Below, piece after piece: positions 26,202 through 34,899 of a stretch of 64,000 nt of DNA. Each line of letters starts with the position of its first letter. The first letter of the stretch is position 1. The stretch is from Terrirubrum flagellatum (GTDB lineage Bacteria; Pseudomonadota; Alphaproteobacteria; Rhizobiales; Beijerinckiaceae): the NCBI RefSeq assembly GCF_022059845.1, contig NZ_CP091852.1, positions 371,045-435,044 of the forward strand, given 5' to 3'. Position numbers and translations under genes: made by a program. A model generated the notes under the pieces. It was given only the letters and a program-made list of their open reading frames with translations. It ran no database searches and was not told the DNA's origin.

Positions 26202-27056
26202 TCATATGATCTCGATGACGATTTCGAGCGTCATCAGGATTGGATTGTCGCCGCGCGCGAGCCGGCCCTCGGACATCGATCCGGTGTAATCGACCAGCAC
26301 AACATCAAGGCTCGCACGGAGGTCGTCTCCCTCCGTCTCGATCACGCCGCTGCGCACCGCCATTTCGGTGGCGAACGGCTCTGATATCCGTCCGTCCTGA
26401 TAACGCGCGCCGATGATGCTGCCGACGCCGCCATGCAGCCGCGCGCGAGAAAGGCCGCGAGCCCGGCAGAAATCCTCCAGCGCCTGCGCCATGTCCTGGT
26501 TCGGCCGCAAGCGCAGCGCGAACGCCTGACGCGGCGCATCCGCCCCCGATCGGTCGCGCGCGATGGGGCCAAATAACTTGAAATTCGTTTCAAGGTCGGG
26601 CTCGGCGACGAAGGCTGCGCCATCGATCCCGAAAGCCCTGACCGTGAAAGGCTCTGCGATCACCGTCTCATCCGGCAGGATGTGGCCGCCATTCGCGCGG
26701 CCGTCACTCTCGATCCATAGGGCATGGCAATGGAAAAACGGCGCGCCATCACGCTCGCCGAACGTCATCGCGCCCGTCGTCAGGCGCGTCACGCCTGCAG
26801 GCCGGAAAATGTCGCTGTAGAAAGCGGCGTTCTCTCTCGTTTTCGACAGCGCCGGCATGACATAGGCGAACGGCCCCAGCGCGCCAGCGTCGAATGACAA
26901 TACGCCGCTTGCAAACCCAGCGCGCTCGAAGCCGCGCCGCGTCGCTTCGAGCAGCGTTAGGCCTTTCTCCATCGTAAAGGAGAAGGCGCGGCCGCGCGCT
27001 TCGACCCATTGGATGCGCTCAGTGACCTCAGGTCCGGGTTGGGCGACGCGTCTCAC
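26202..27056 (-). CDS. Tandem PPC/DUF296-domain protein
   Basis: A 284-residue protein that appears to contain two PPC (DUF296) domains. The first half carries FHCHALWIESDGRANGGHIL, the typical PPC His and Gly block, and the second carries RLHGGVGSIIGARYQDG. PPC domains occur alone in bacteria and fused to AT-hooks in plant DNA-binding proteins; no AT-hook is seen here. The start overlaps the acyl-CoA synthetase stop (ATGA), so it is translated with the thiolase/synthetase operon. Its role in CoA-ester catabolism is unknown. Confidence 0.75.
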   Translation of the reverse strand: MRRVAQPGPEVTERIQWVEARGRAFSFTMEKGLTLLEATRRGFERAGFASGVLSFDAGALGPFAYVMPALSKTRENAAFYSDIFRPAGVTRLTTGAMTFGERDGAPFFHCHALWIESDGRANGGHILPDETVIAEPFTVRAFGIDGAAFVAEPDLETNFKLFGPIARDRSGADAPRQAFALRLRPNQDMAQALEDFCRARGLSRARLHGGVGSIIGARYQDGRISEPFATEMAVRSGVIETEGDDLRASLDVVLVDYTGSMSEGRLARGDNPILMTLEIVIEII

Positions 27057-28687
27057 GAGCCTGCCTTCTTGGGCGTCGCGCTCAGCAAGCCGCGCGCCTC
27101 AAGCTCATCGCGCACCATGCGCTTCGGCACCTTGCCATAGCCGGATTTCGGAAGCGCATCCCAGAAGAAGAAGCGCTTCGGCATCTTGTAGCGCGGCACC
27201 TTCTCGCTCAGAAACGCGATTATCTCGGCTTCGCCGGGCGGCGCAGCGCCGGCGCGCGCGACGCAGACGGCGACGCCAACCTCGCCCCACATCGGGTCCG
27301 GCACGCCAAGCACCGCCGCCTCGCCAATGGCGGGATGGGTGAGGATCTTCTCCTCGATCTCGCGGGGATAGATATTCGAGCCGCCGGAGATATACATGTC
27401 GGAGGCGCGGCCGGTAATGTAGATGAAGCCTTCTTCATCCATATGGCCGAGATCGCCGGTGCGGAACCATCCGTCGCGGAACGCTTTCGCATTGGCTTCC
27501 GGATTATCGTAATAGCCGGCGAAGACCGCCGGCCCGATCACGCAGATTTCGCCGGTTTCGAAAGGTTTGAGTTCGCGTCCATCGTCGCCCTGGATCGAGA
27601 CCTGCATCCCCGTGCGTTCGAAGCCGCAGGTCCCGATCTTCACATGCGGCCCGTCCTCGGGATCATGCAGCATCGGCGGCAGCACGGTGATGTTGCCGGT
27701 GACCTCGCCGAGCCCGAAATACTGCACCAGCACCTTGCCCAACTTTCTCAGCGCCGTCTTCTGATCCTCGCGATACATCGGCGCGCCGGCATAGATCACG
27801 AACCGGAGCGAGGAGCGATCGTGACGATCGACAGCCGGATCCTCGACCATCATCTTGAGAATGGTCGGCACGGTGAAGATCGTCGCGACGCGATGCTTGG
27901 CGATCAGGCGAAACGCCTCATCGATATCGAAGCGTTCAGTCGGCAGGAGGATCGACGCGCAGCCGCGCGCGGCCTGCACAAGCTGATGCACGCCGGCGCC
28001 GTGCGACAACGGCGCGACAACGAGCGAAGCATCCTTTTCCGTAACGCCGGGCGTGAGATCGCAGAGATGGTTGGTGATGACGAACGCCATCTGGCCGTGG
28101 CTGAGCACCGCGGCTTTCGAGCGCCCCGTTGTTCCCGAGGTGAAGAAAAACCAGCAGGGATCGTCATGCTCGACCGCGCAATTCGCGACTTCCACGCCCG
28201 AGTGGCGGGCGATGACGTCGCTAACCGAGATTTCGCCAAGATCGCCGTCGCCGATGCGCCAGATGAATTCCAGAGTTTCGCTCGCCGCGCGCGCAGCCTC
28301 CGCATGCTGCGGAAAATCGCCATGGCACAGAAAGGCCTTTGCCCCAGACGCTTTCGCGAGATACGCTACTTCATCCGGCATCAGGCGGAAATTTGTCGGC
28401 GTCCAGACCGCGCCGAGGCGGAAGGCCGCATACATCGACCAGTACATCTCGTCGCAATTCTTGGAATGGACGAGGATGCGATCACCTTTGCCGACGCCGC
28501 GCGCCGCGAGACCCGCCGCCAGCGCCGAGACGATGCGGTCGATTTCGCGCCAATTCCAGATGCGGTCGCGCCAGATGAAGCCCGGCGCGTCTGAATGACG
28601 CTGCGCGTTGCGCGTCACGATGTGGGCGAGATTCATCACGCGGCGCGTCATCGGCGCCACGCCGCCGGAGGGAGCAGGCGCTGTCAC
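27053..28687 (-). CDS. Acyl-CoA synthetase / AMP-dependent ligase
   Basis: An approximately 544-residue adenylate-forming ligase that converts a carboxylic acid, ATP and CoA to an acyl-CoA. The AMP-binding P-loop is FFTSGTTGRSKAAVLSH. The hinge is GWFRTGDLGHMDEEGFIYITGR, and the C-terminal catalytic lysine is in SGYGKVPKR. The GTG at 28687 overlaps the thiolase stop (GTGA); an ATG at 28651 is an alternative. It is in an operon with a thiolase and PPC protein and is divergent from a TRAP importer, which may supply the acid. Confidence 0.9.
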   Translation of the reverse strand: MTAPAPSGGVAPMTRRVMNLAHIVTRNAQRHSDAPGFIWRDRIWNWREIDRIVSALAAGLAARGVGKGDRILVHSKNCDEMYWSMYAAFRLGAVWTPTNFRLMPDEVAYLAKASGAKAFLCHGDFPQHAEAARAASETLEFIWRIGDGDLGEISVSDVIARHSGVEVANCAVEHDDPCWFFFTSGTTGRSKAAVLSHGQMAFVITNHLCDLTPGVTEKDASLVVAPLSHGAGVHQLVQAARGCASILLPTERFDIDEAFRLIAKHRVATIFTVPTILKMMVEDPAVDRHDRSSLRFVIYAGAPMYREDQKTALRKLGKVLVQYFGLGEVTGNITVLPPMLHDPEDGPHVKIGTCGFERTGMQVSIQGDDGRELKPFETGEICVIGPAVFAGYYDNPEANAKAFRDGWFRTGDLGHMDEEGFIYITGRASDMYISGGSNIYPREIEEKILTHPAIGEAAVLGVPDPMWGEVGVAVCVARAGAAPPGEAEIIAFLSEKVPRYKMPKRFFFWDALPKSGYGKVPKRMVRDELEARGLLSATPKKAGS

Positions 28688-29853
28688 TTCACGCGCTCCA
28701 GGATCGAGACATAGTTTGCGACCGCCGCGCCGCCCATATTGAAGACGCCGGCGAGAGCTGCGCCTTCGAGCTGCATTTCGCCCGCGTCGCCGCCAAGCTG
28801 CATCGCCGCCATGACATGCTGCGACACGCCGGTCGCGCCAAGCGGATGCCCGCGGGATTTCAGTCCGCCGGACAGGTTGATCGGCAGACGCCCGCCGCGT
28901 GACGACGCGCCCTCGCGCGCGACGCGCCAACCCTGCCCGGGTTCGGCCAGACCCATCGCTTCATACTCGATCATTTCCGCAATGGTGAAGCAGTCATGGG
29001 TTTCGACGAGATCGAGATCATCGATCGTCACGCGCGCTTCTTCCTTCGCCTTGGCCCAGGCGCGGCGCGCGCCTTCGAACGCGATGGGATCGCGTCGCGA
29101 CAGGGGCAGGATGTCGTTCACCTGGCGGCGCGCGCGGAAGCCGATGGCGCGGTTCAGAGCTCTCGCTGTCTCTTCATCAGCAACCACAAGCGCGGCGGCG
29201 CCATCAGACACGAGCGAGCAATCCGTTCGCCGCAAGGGGCCGGCGACACGCGGATTCTTGTCCGAAATGCGATTGCAGAAATCGAATCCGATATCCTTCC
29301 GCATATGCGCGAGCGGATTTCGCACGCCATGCGCATGGTTCTTGGCGGCGATCATCGCCAGCTCCTCGCTGCGGTCGCCGTGGCGCTGAAAGTAGATATC
29401 GGCGATGCGGCCGAAAATCCCGGCGAAACCTGAATCGCCCGCCTCCTCCTTGCGATAGCAGCCGCTGAGCAGGATATCGCCAAGCTCTGCGTTCGATGTC
29501 GCCGTCATCTTCTCAGCGCCGATCACAAGGGCGATCCGGTTGCGGCCGCTTTCAATGGAATCGAGCGCCGCATAAAGGGCGGCGGAGCCGGTGGCGCAGG
29601 CGTTTTCAAGATGAGTCGCCGGCGTATAGGCGAGCTCAGGCATGTTCAGCGCTGCAAGCGCCGCTTCAAAGCCCTGTTTCGCAAAGCCGTTATTGTAGAC
29701 GCCAACCGTGATCGCATCGATGTCCGCAGGCGCTACGCCGGCATGATCGATCGCCGCCGCCGCCACGCGGCCGATGAGGCTTTCCACATCGGGTTCTTCC
29801 AGTTTGCCGAACGGCGTATGGGCCCAGCCGACAATGGCGGCGCGTCTCGTCAT
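28684..29853 (-). CDS. Thiolase, SCP2-type
   Basis: A 389-residue thiolase-fold enzyme for acyl-CoA chain cleavage or condensation. The acylated cysteine is in ENACATGSAAL. The SCP2-type HDCF motif appears as VETHDCFTIAEMI, supplying the second cysteine that canonical thiolases carry near the C-terminus, where this protein has VFNMGGAA. GHPLGATG is also present. It starts a few bases after the IclR gene and overlaps the acyl-CoA synthetase, so it belongs to one operon. Confidence 0.9.
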   Translation of the reverse strand: MTRRAAIVGWAHTPFGKLEEPDVESLIGRVAAAAIDHAGVAPADIDAITVGVYNNGFAKQGFEAALAALNMPELAYTPATHLENACATGSAALYAALDSIESGRNRIALVIGAEKMTATSNAELGDILLSGCYRKEEAGDSGFAGIFGRIADIYFQRHGDRSEELAMIAAKNHAHGVRNPLAHMRKDIGFDFCNRISDKNPRVAGPLRRTDCSLVSDGAAALVVADEETARALNRAIGFRARRQVNDILPLSRRDPIAFEGARRAWAKAKEEARVTIDDLDLVETHDCFTIAEMIEYEAMGLAEPGQGWRVAREGASSRGGRLPINLSGGLKSRGHPLGATGVSQHVMAAMQLGGDAGEMQLEGAALAGVFNMGGAAVANYVSILERVK

Positions 29854-29857
29854 GGCG

Positions 29858-30736
29858 TCATCTCCTTGCTGACGCGCGACGCGGCGCGCGTGGCGCCGTC
29901 GTCGCTGTCGGCGTTCGTGTCTCCGTCCTGCCCGCGAATTCCCTGAGGCGCGCCTCGAGACGCTTCACCTCGGTTCGCAACAGGCTGACGATGAAATCCT
30001 CGCGATCGGGTTGCATGCGGCTCTCGATCGCGGCGATGGAAAGACAGCTGTCGGGCCGGCCCTGCGCGTCGCGCACGACCATGCCGATTCCCCAAGACCC
30101 CGGAAACAAGAGGCCCCGATTGAAGCCATAGCCCTTTTGCCGCGCTTCGCTGATGAGGTCGTAGATCAGCGGACGCGTGAGCATCGGATATTTCGCGGCG
30201 AGCAGCTCTGCATTGATGTTGAGCGCCTGCTTGATCTCGTCGTCCCTGAGCGCTGCGAGCAGCGCGATGCCGCCCGCGCCGGCGCCAAGCGGATGGCGAT
30301 CGCCGGCCGCGAGCACATGCGAACGAATGGGATAGGGACCATCCTCGCGATGAAGACAGACGACCGTCCAGTCGCGCCGCGCCTGGACGAATGCGGCGTC
30401 GCCGGTCTCCTGCGCGAGATGGGCGACGCTTTCCAGCGCCAGCCGGTGCAGGCCGAAGCGCTCGCCGGCGAGAACGCCGAGCACATGCGCCTCAGGCCCG
30501 AGAAAATAGCGGCGCGTGTCCGGATCCTGTTCGACGAGCCCCGCCGTCATCAACGCTATCAGAATGCGCCGGCAGGTCGGTTTCGCGAGTCCGGAGGCGG
30601 TGACGATCGAAGACAGTGATCCGCCGCTCGCGCCGGAGCCGGCGACAAGCCGCAGCAGCGCCGCGGCGCGCGCGATGCTCTGCGTCCCGTTGGCGTCCGC
30701 CGTCGAACCTGCGGAGGCGCTCCCATACTGATCCAT
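29858..30736 (-). CDS. IclR family transcriptional regulator
   Basis: A 292-residue regulator. The N-terminal winged helix includes IARAAALLRLV and GLAKPTCRRILIALMTAGLVEQD, followed by the IclR effector domain (LGVLAGERFG through VVRDAQGRPDSCLSIAA). It is first in the minus-strand operon with thiolase, ligase and PPC protein, and is divergent from the TRAP genes. A palindrome covers its start codon and a related one lies 90 bp away, suggesting autoregulation and control of the TRAP operon. Confidence 0.92.
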   Translation of the reverse strand: MDQYGSASAGSTADANGTQSIARAAALLRLVAGSGASGGSLSSIVTASGLAKPTCRRILIALMTAGLVEQDPDTRRYFLGPEAHVLGVLAGERFGLHRLALESVAHLAQETGDAAFVQARRDWTVVCLHREDGPYPIRSHVLAAGDRHPLGAGAGGIALLAALRDDEIKQALNINAELLAAKYPMLTRPLIYDLISEARQKGYGFNRGLLFPGSWGIGMVVRDAQGRPDSCLSIAAIESRMQPDREDFIVSLLRTEVKRLEARLREFAGRTETRTPTATTAPRAPRRASARR

Positions 30737-30744
30737 ATTATGGA
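30732..30744. promoter_or_regulatory. Candidate IclR operator over the regulator's start codon
   Basis: TCCATATTATGGA is a perfect 13-bp palindrome that includes the IclR start codon (minus strand, 30736-30734). It shares the pattern TCC-nn-ATT-nn-GGA with a second palindrome at 30826-30838. Binding here would repress the regulator's own operon. Confidence 0.6.
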
Positions 30745-30821
30745 CTTACAATCTCGTCCTTTATCGTTGACAACTTCCGGATTGAGCGGCACTCGTCAAG
30801 CATTGTCATGGCGGCGAGAAG

Positions 30822-30842
30822 AAGGTCCGCATTCCGGACCTT
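30822..30842. promoter_or_regulatory. Second candidate IclR operator
   Basis: AAGGTCCG and CGGACCTT form perfect 8-bp arms around a 5-bp spacer. The core TCCGCATTCCGGA aligns base for base with the palindrome at 30732-30744 in the TCC, ATT and GGA positions. It is 150 bp upstream of the TRAP binding-protein start and so well placed to control that operon. Confidence 0.6.
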
Positions 30843-30991
30843 GACCCAGGCCATGCAAAAACACAGCGCCAGACCGGCGGCGGCAGGGGATTGACGGCCA
30901 CTGCGCCGGCGGGCCTCGTCGGAAGAGCGTTGAAAAATCGAGAGAATGGCGCCGCCGCAGCGGCTGCTATCGGGTTTGGGAGGACAGGCAG

Positions 30992-32005
30992 ATGACGAAG
31001 ATTTCGCGCCGCAGTCTGGCGGCGGGCGCGACGGCGCTGGGCGTTTCGACATTCATGATCGGCAAGGCGCGCGCCGCTGAATTCACCTACAAATACGCCA
31101 ACAACCTGCCGCTCACCCATCCCCTGAATATCCGTGCGCAGGAAGCCGCCGCGAAGATCAAGGAAGAGACAGGCGGTCGCTTCGAGCTGCAGATCTTTCC
31201 GTCGAGCCAGCTTGGCTCCGACACCGATACGCTCGGCCAGATTCGTTCCGGCGCCGTCGATTTCTTCACCTTGTCGGGCCTCATCCTCTCGACCTTCGTG
31301 CCGGCGGCCTCGATCAATGGCGTCGGCTTCGCCTTCAAGGACTATGATACGGTCTGGAAGACGATGGACGGCAAGCTCGGCGAATATGTCCGCGCTGAAA
31401 TCGCCAAGTCGCGCGCGCTGATCGCCTTCGAGAAGCCCTGGGACAACGGCTTCCGCCACACGACCTCGTCGAACAAGCCGATTGCGTCGCCGGCCGATCT
31501 CGCGAACTTCAAGATTCGCGTGCCTCCGTCGCCGCTCTGGACATCGATGTACAAGGCGTTCGGCGCCTCGCCGACTACGATCAACTTCAACGAGGTCTAC
31601 AGCGCGCTGCAGTCGAAGGTGGTCGACGGGCAGGAAAATCCACTCGCTATCGTGTCGACGGCGAAGCTCTACGAAGTGCAGAGCTACTGCTCGCTCACCA
31701 ATCATATGTGGGATGGCTTCTGGTTTCTCGCCAACCGCGCGAACTGGGAGGCGTTGCCGGAGAATATCCGCACAGTGGTCGCGAAGCATATCAACGCCGC
31801 GGCGCTTCTCGAACGCGCCGACGTCGCGAAGCTCACCGACACAGTGCAGGCCGACCTCACGGCGAAGGGCATGAAATTCAATACGGTCGACAGCGCGCTC
31901 TTCCGCGAGAAGCTGAAGAGCGCCGGCTTCTACTCCGAATGGAAAGGAAAATTCGGCGCCGAGGCTTGGGAGACCCTGGAGGCGTCGGTCGGCGCGCTCG
32001 GCTGA
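30992..32005 (+). CDS. TRAP transporter substrate-binding protein (DctP family)
   Basis: A 337-residue periplasmic binding protein for a TRAP importer. The N-terminus has a twin-arginine-like signal (SRRSLAAGA) with processing near ARAAE. FKIRVPPSPLW contains the Arg that binds substrate carboxylate in this family, and YSALQSKVVDGQENPLAI is the classic DctP motif. The ATG follows GGGAGG. The stop overlaps the permease start (TGATG). The substrate is probably an organic acid, consistent with the divergent acyl-CoA synthetase. Confidence 0.93.
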   Translation: MTKISRRSLAAGATALGVSTFMIGKARAAEFTYKYANNLPLTHPLNIRAQEAAAKIKEETGGRFELQIFPSSQLGSDTDTLGQIRSGAVDFFTLSGLILSTFVPAASINGVGFAFKDYDTVWKTMDGKLGEYVRAEIAKSRALIAFEKPWDNGFRHTTSSNKPIASPADLANFKIRVPPSPLWTSMYKAFGASPTTINFNEVYSALQSKVVDGQENPLAIVSTAKLYEVQSYCSLTNHMWDGFWFLANRANWEALPENIRTVVAKHINAAALLERADVAKLTDTVQADLTAKGMKFNTVDSALFREKLKSAGFYSEWKGKFGAEAWETLEASVGALG

Positions 32006-33882
32006 TGCAGGCGGGCTCCGAGTTCGCGATCGCAGAGGAAGCCTCCGCACCCACGGGGCGCTCCGCTCTCGCGATGATCGATCGCGGGCTCGGCGCATTG
32101 GTTGAGATCCCGGCGGCGATCCTTGTCGTCGCCGAGGTCGTCGTCCTCTTCTCCGGAATCGTCGCCCGCTATCTCCTGCATAAACCGCTGGTCTGGTCGG
32201 ACGAGCTCGCCTCGACCCTGTTTCTCTGGCTCGCGATGCTTGGCGCGGCGATCGCGCTGAGGCGCGGCGAGCATATGCGCATGACCGCGCTCATTTCTGG
32301 CCTTGAGCCGCGCAAACGCGCGCTGTTCGATGCGCTGGCCATTGCGGCCGGCCTCGGCTTCCTCGTTCTCATCGCCGGTCCCGCCTATCACTGGGCCTAC
32401 GAGGAAAGCTTCATCGTCACGCCGGCGATGGAGATTTCCAACGCATGGCGCGCCGCGGCCTTTCCGACCGGCGTCGGACTGATGATCGCCTTCTCCTTGC
32501 TGCGCCTTGCTGATCGTACGAGCCTTTTTCATGCCGCTGGCGCGCTCACTTTCGTCGCGGCTGTGATTGCGGCGTTCTGGATGCTCGGCCCGGCGCTGAA
32601 GCCGCTCGGCAACATCAACCTTGTTATTTTCTTCGTGGGTTGCGTCGGCGTATCCGTGCTCTCAGGCGTGCCGATCGTATTCTCGTTTGCGCTCGCGACC
32701 TTCGGCTATCTCGCGCTGACGACGCGCGTGCCGACCATGACGCTTGTCGGCCGCATGGATGAGGGCATGTCGCACATCATCCTGCTCGCCGTGCCGCTTT
32801 TCGTTTTTCTCGGCCTGCTGATCGAGATGGCCGGTATGGCGAAAGCCATGGTGCGATTTCTCGCGAGCCTGCTCGGCCATGTGCGCGGCGGACTCTCCTA
32901 TGTGCTGATCGGCGCGATGTATCTCGTCTCCGGCATCTCCGGCTCGAAAGCCGCCGATATGGCGGCGGTCGCGCCGGCGCTGTTCCCGGAGATGAAGGCG
33001 CGCGGCGCCAAACCCGGAGATCTCGTTGCGCTGCTCTCCGCCACTGGCGCGCAGACCGAAACCATCCCACCGTCCATCGTGCTCATCACGATCGGTTCGG
33101 TGACGGGCGTCTCGATAGCGGCTCTCTTCACCGGCGGACTTGTGCCCGGACTTGTGCTTGCAGCCGGCCTCTGCATCGTCGTCGCGCGCCGCTATCGCAA
33201 TGATGATCTCAGCCATGTGACGAAGGCGACCGGGCCTGAAATCATGAGGAGCCTGCTGATCGCGTTGCCGGCGCTGGCGCTGCCGTTTCTCATCCGCGCG
33301 GCCGTCGTCGAAGGGGTCTCGACGGCGACGGAGGTCTCGACCATCGGCATCGTCTATTCGATCATTGTTGGCGTGCTGGTCTATCGCCAGTTCGACTGGT
33401 CGCGCCTTGGCGGCATCCTGGTCGACACTGCTTCCCTCTCCGGCGCGATCCTCATCATTATCGGCGCGGCGTCCGCGATGGCGTGGGGACTGACGCAATC
33501 CGGCTTCTCGCGCACGCTGGTGGAGATCATGACCCATCTCCCGGGCGGCGCGATTGGTTTCATGGCGGTGTCCATCGTCGCCTTCATCGTGCTCGGCAGC
33601 GTGCTGGAGGGCATTCCGGCGATCGTGCTGTTCGGCCCGCTGCTGTTTCCGATCGCGAAACTCGTCGGCATCCATGAGGTGCATTATGCGATGGTGGTGG
33701 TGCTTGCGATGGGGCTTGGCCTGTTCGCGCCGCCCTTCGGCGTCGGATATTATGCGGCCTGCGCCATCGGCAAAGTGAGCCCCGACGAAGGCATCAGGCC
33801 GATCTGGGCCTATATGTTGGCGTTGCTCGCCGGCCTCGTTCTCGTCGCCGCCGTTCCCTGGTTCTCGATCGGCTTCCTGTGA
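32005..33882 (+). CDS. TRAP transporter fused permease (DctQ-DctM)
   Basis: A 625-residue integral membrane protein in which the small DctQ-like subunit (about residues 20-180, including VWSDELASTLFLWLAMLG) is fused to the large DctM-like subunit (from about 205: LSGVPIVFSFALATFGYLAL). It uses an ion gradient to import the substrate captured by the upstream binding protein. The start at 32005 overlaps the previous stop (TGATG). The fusion is a known variant of this family. The downstream SDR overlaps its stop (GTGA). Confidence 0.92.
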   Translation: MQAGSEFAIAEEASAPTGRSALAMIDRGLGALVEIPAAILVVAEVVVLFSGIVARYLLHKPLVWSDELASTLFLWLAMLGAAIALRRGEHMRMTALISGLEPRKRALFDALAIAAGLGFLVLIAGPAYHWAYEESFIVTPAMEISNAWRAAAFPTGVGLMIAFSLLRLADRTSLFHAAGALTFVAAVIAAFWMLGPALKPLGNINLVIFFVGCVGVSVLSGVPIVFSFALATFGYLALTTRVPTMTLVGRMDEGMSHIILLAVPLFVFLGLLIEMAGMAKAMVRFLASLLGHVRGGLSYVLIGAMYLVSGISGSKAADMAAVAPALFPEMKARGAKPGDLVALLSATGAQTETIPPSIVLITIGSVTGVSIAALFTGGLVPGLVLAAGLCIVVARRYRNDDLSHVTKATGPEIMRSLLIALPALALPFLIRAAVVEGVSTATEVSTIGIVYSIIVGVLVYRQFDWSRLGGILVDTASLSGAILIIIGAASAMAWGLTQSGFSRTLVEIMTHLPGGAIGFMAVSIVAFIVLGSVLEGIPAIVLFGPLLFPIAKLVGIHEVHYAMVVVLAMGLGLFAPPFGVGYYAACAIGKVSPDEGIRPIWAYMLALLAGLVLVAAVPWFSIGFL

Positions 33883-34688
33883 GCATATCCCAACGATTGC
33901 AGGATCGCGTCGCGATCGTTTTCGGCGCGGGTTCTTCCGGCCCCGGCTGGGGCAACGGCAAGGCGTCGGCGGTCGCTTATGCGCACGCCGGCGCGCGCGT
34001 CGTTTGCGTCGACATGGTCGAGGAGGCCGCCGCTGAGACCTCTGACATCATCCGCGGCGAAAGCGGCGACGCGATCTCCGTCGCCGCTGATGCAACCGAC
34101 AATGCAGCGGTCTCGCGCGTGGTGAATGAATCGATCGCACGCTACGGGCGCATCGACATCCTGCATAACAATGTCGGCGTCGTGCTCCATGGGGGCCCGA
34201 CCGATCTCGACGAGGATCAATTCCGGCGTAATCTCGACATCAATCTTGGTTCCGTGTTCCGCACGGCGAAAGCCGTTTTGCCCCACTTTATCGCGCAAAA
34301 GCGCGGCGCGATCGTCAACATCTCCTCGCTCGCCGCGATCCGATGGACGGGTTATCCCTATTTCGCCTATTACGCCGCAAAAGCAGCTGTGAACCAGGCG
34401 ACGGTCGCGCTGGCGCTGCAATATGCGCCGCATAACGTGCGCGCCAACTGCATCATGCCGGGCATGATCGACACGCCGCTGATCTACAAGCAGATCGCGA
34501 GCCAGTACGCCTCGTCAGAGGAAATGGTGGCGGCGCGCGCTGCAGCCGTGCCTCTCGGCCGCATGGGCACGGCGTGGGACGTGGCGAACGCAGCCGTGTT
34601 TCTTGCTTCCGATGATGCGCAGTTCATCACCGGCGTCGCGCTGCCTGTCGATGGCGGCCAGAGCTGCTCGGTTTCGCTTCCGCGCTAA
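33879..34688 (+). CDS. SDR family oxidoreductase
   Basis: A 269-residue short-chain dehydrogenase. The cofactor loop is extended, FGAGSSGPGWGNGKA, a longer form of TGxxxGxG. NNVG and the active site YYAAK follow, and VDM after strand 2 suggests NAD(H). The GTG start overlaps the TRAP permease stop, so it is cotranscribed with the importer and likely oxidises the imported compound before CoA activation by the divergent operon. Confidence 0.9.
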   Translation: MSISQRLQDRVAIVFGAGSSGPGWGNGKASAVAYAHAGARVVCVDMVEEAAAETSDIIRGESGDAISVAADATDNAAVSRVVNESIARYGRIDILHNNVGVVLHGGPTDLDEDQFRRNLDINLGSVFRTAKAVLPHFIAQKRGAIVNISSLAAIRWTGYPYFAYYAAKAAVNQATVALALQYAPHNVRANCIMPGMIDTPLIYKQIASQYASSEEMVAARAAAVPLGRMGTAWDVANAAVFLASDDAQFITGVALPVDGGQSCSVSLPR

Positions 34689-34704
34689 ACACAGTCGTAT
34701 GCGG

Positions 34705-34718
34705 CGTTGATCACGATC
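34705..34718. promoter_or_regulatory. Candidate FNR/FixK-type box
   Basis: TTGATCACGATCAA is a perfect match to the FNR/FixK/Anr consensus TTGAT-N4-ATCAA. It lies 17 bases after the SDR stop and about 180 bases before the ROK gene. No FNR-family regulator is encoded in the window; chance occurrence is possible. Confidence 0.45.
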
Positions 34719-34829
34719 AATGCGCAGGACCTGAGTTCTGCGCTGCTCCATCGCTCTCGCTATGGTCGGAGAAAGCCGAGCGCGCCGTGGGGCTCTTGGC
34801 GCAGGCGATTGGCCGTTACCCCAAAGACC

Positions 34830-34856
34830 TTTAATAATTAAATTTGATTTATTGAC
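34830..34856 (+). promoter_or_regulatory. AT-rich promoter region with palindrome upstream of ROK regulator
   Basis: TTTAATAATTAAA (34830-34842) is a perfect 13-bp palindrome in an AT-rich patch that continues to TTTGATTTATTGAC and contrasts sharply with the GC-rich surroundings. It sits about 60 bp before the ROK start. ROK regulators such as NagC, Mlc and XylR bind AT-rich palindromes, so this is a candidate autoregulatory operator and promoter. Confidence 0.5.
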
Positions 34857-34899
34857 TCCCTGGGCGCGACATGCATCCTTGTCGTCGGGGAGACAAGCG

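Noticed and set aside
27335..28594. Long open frame (419 codons) on the plus strand.
   Set aside because: It is antisense to the acyl-CoA synthetase, His/Arg-rich with no motif, a by-product of GC-rich codon bias.
30806..32098. Long open frame (430 codons) on the minus strand.
   Set aside because: It covers the TRAP binding-protein gene in antisense and lacks any recognisable domain.
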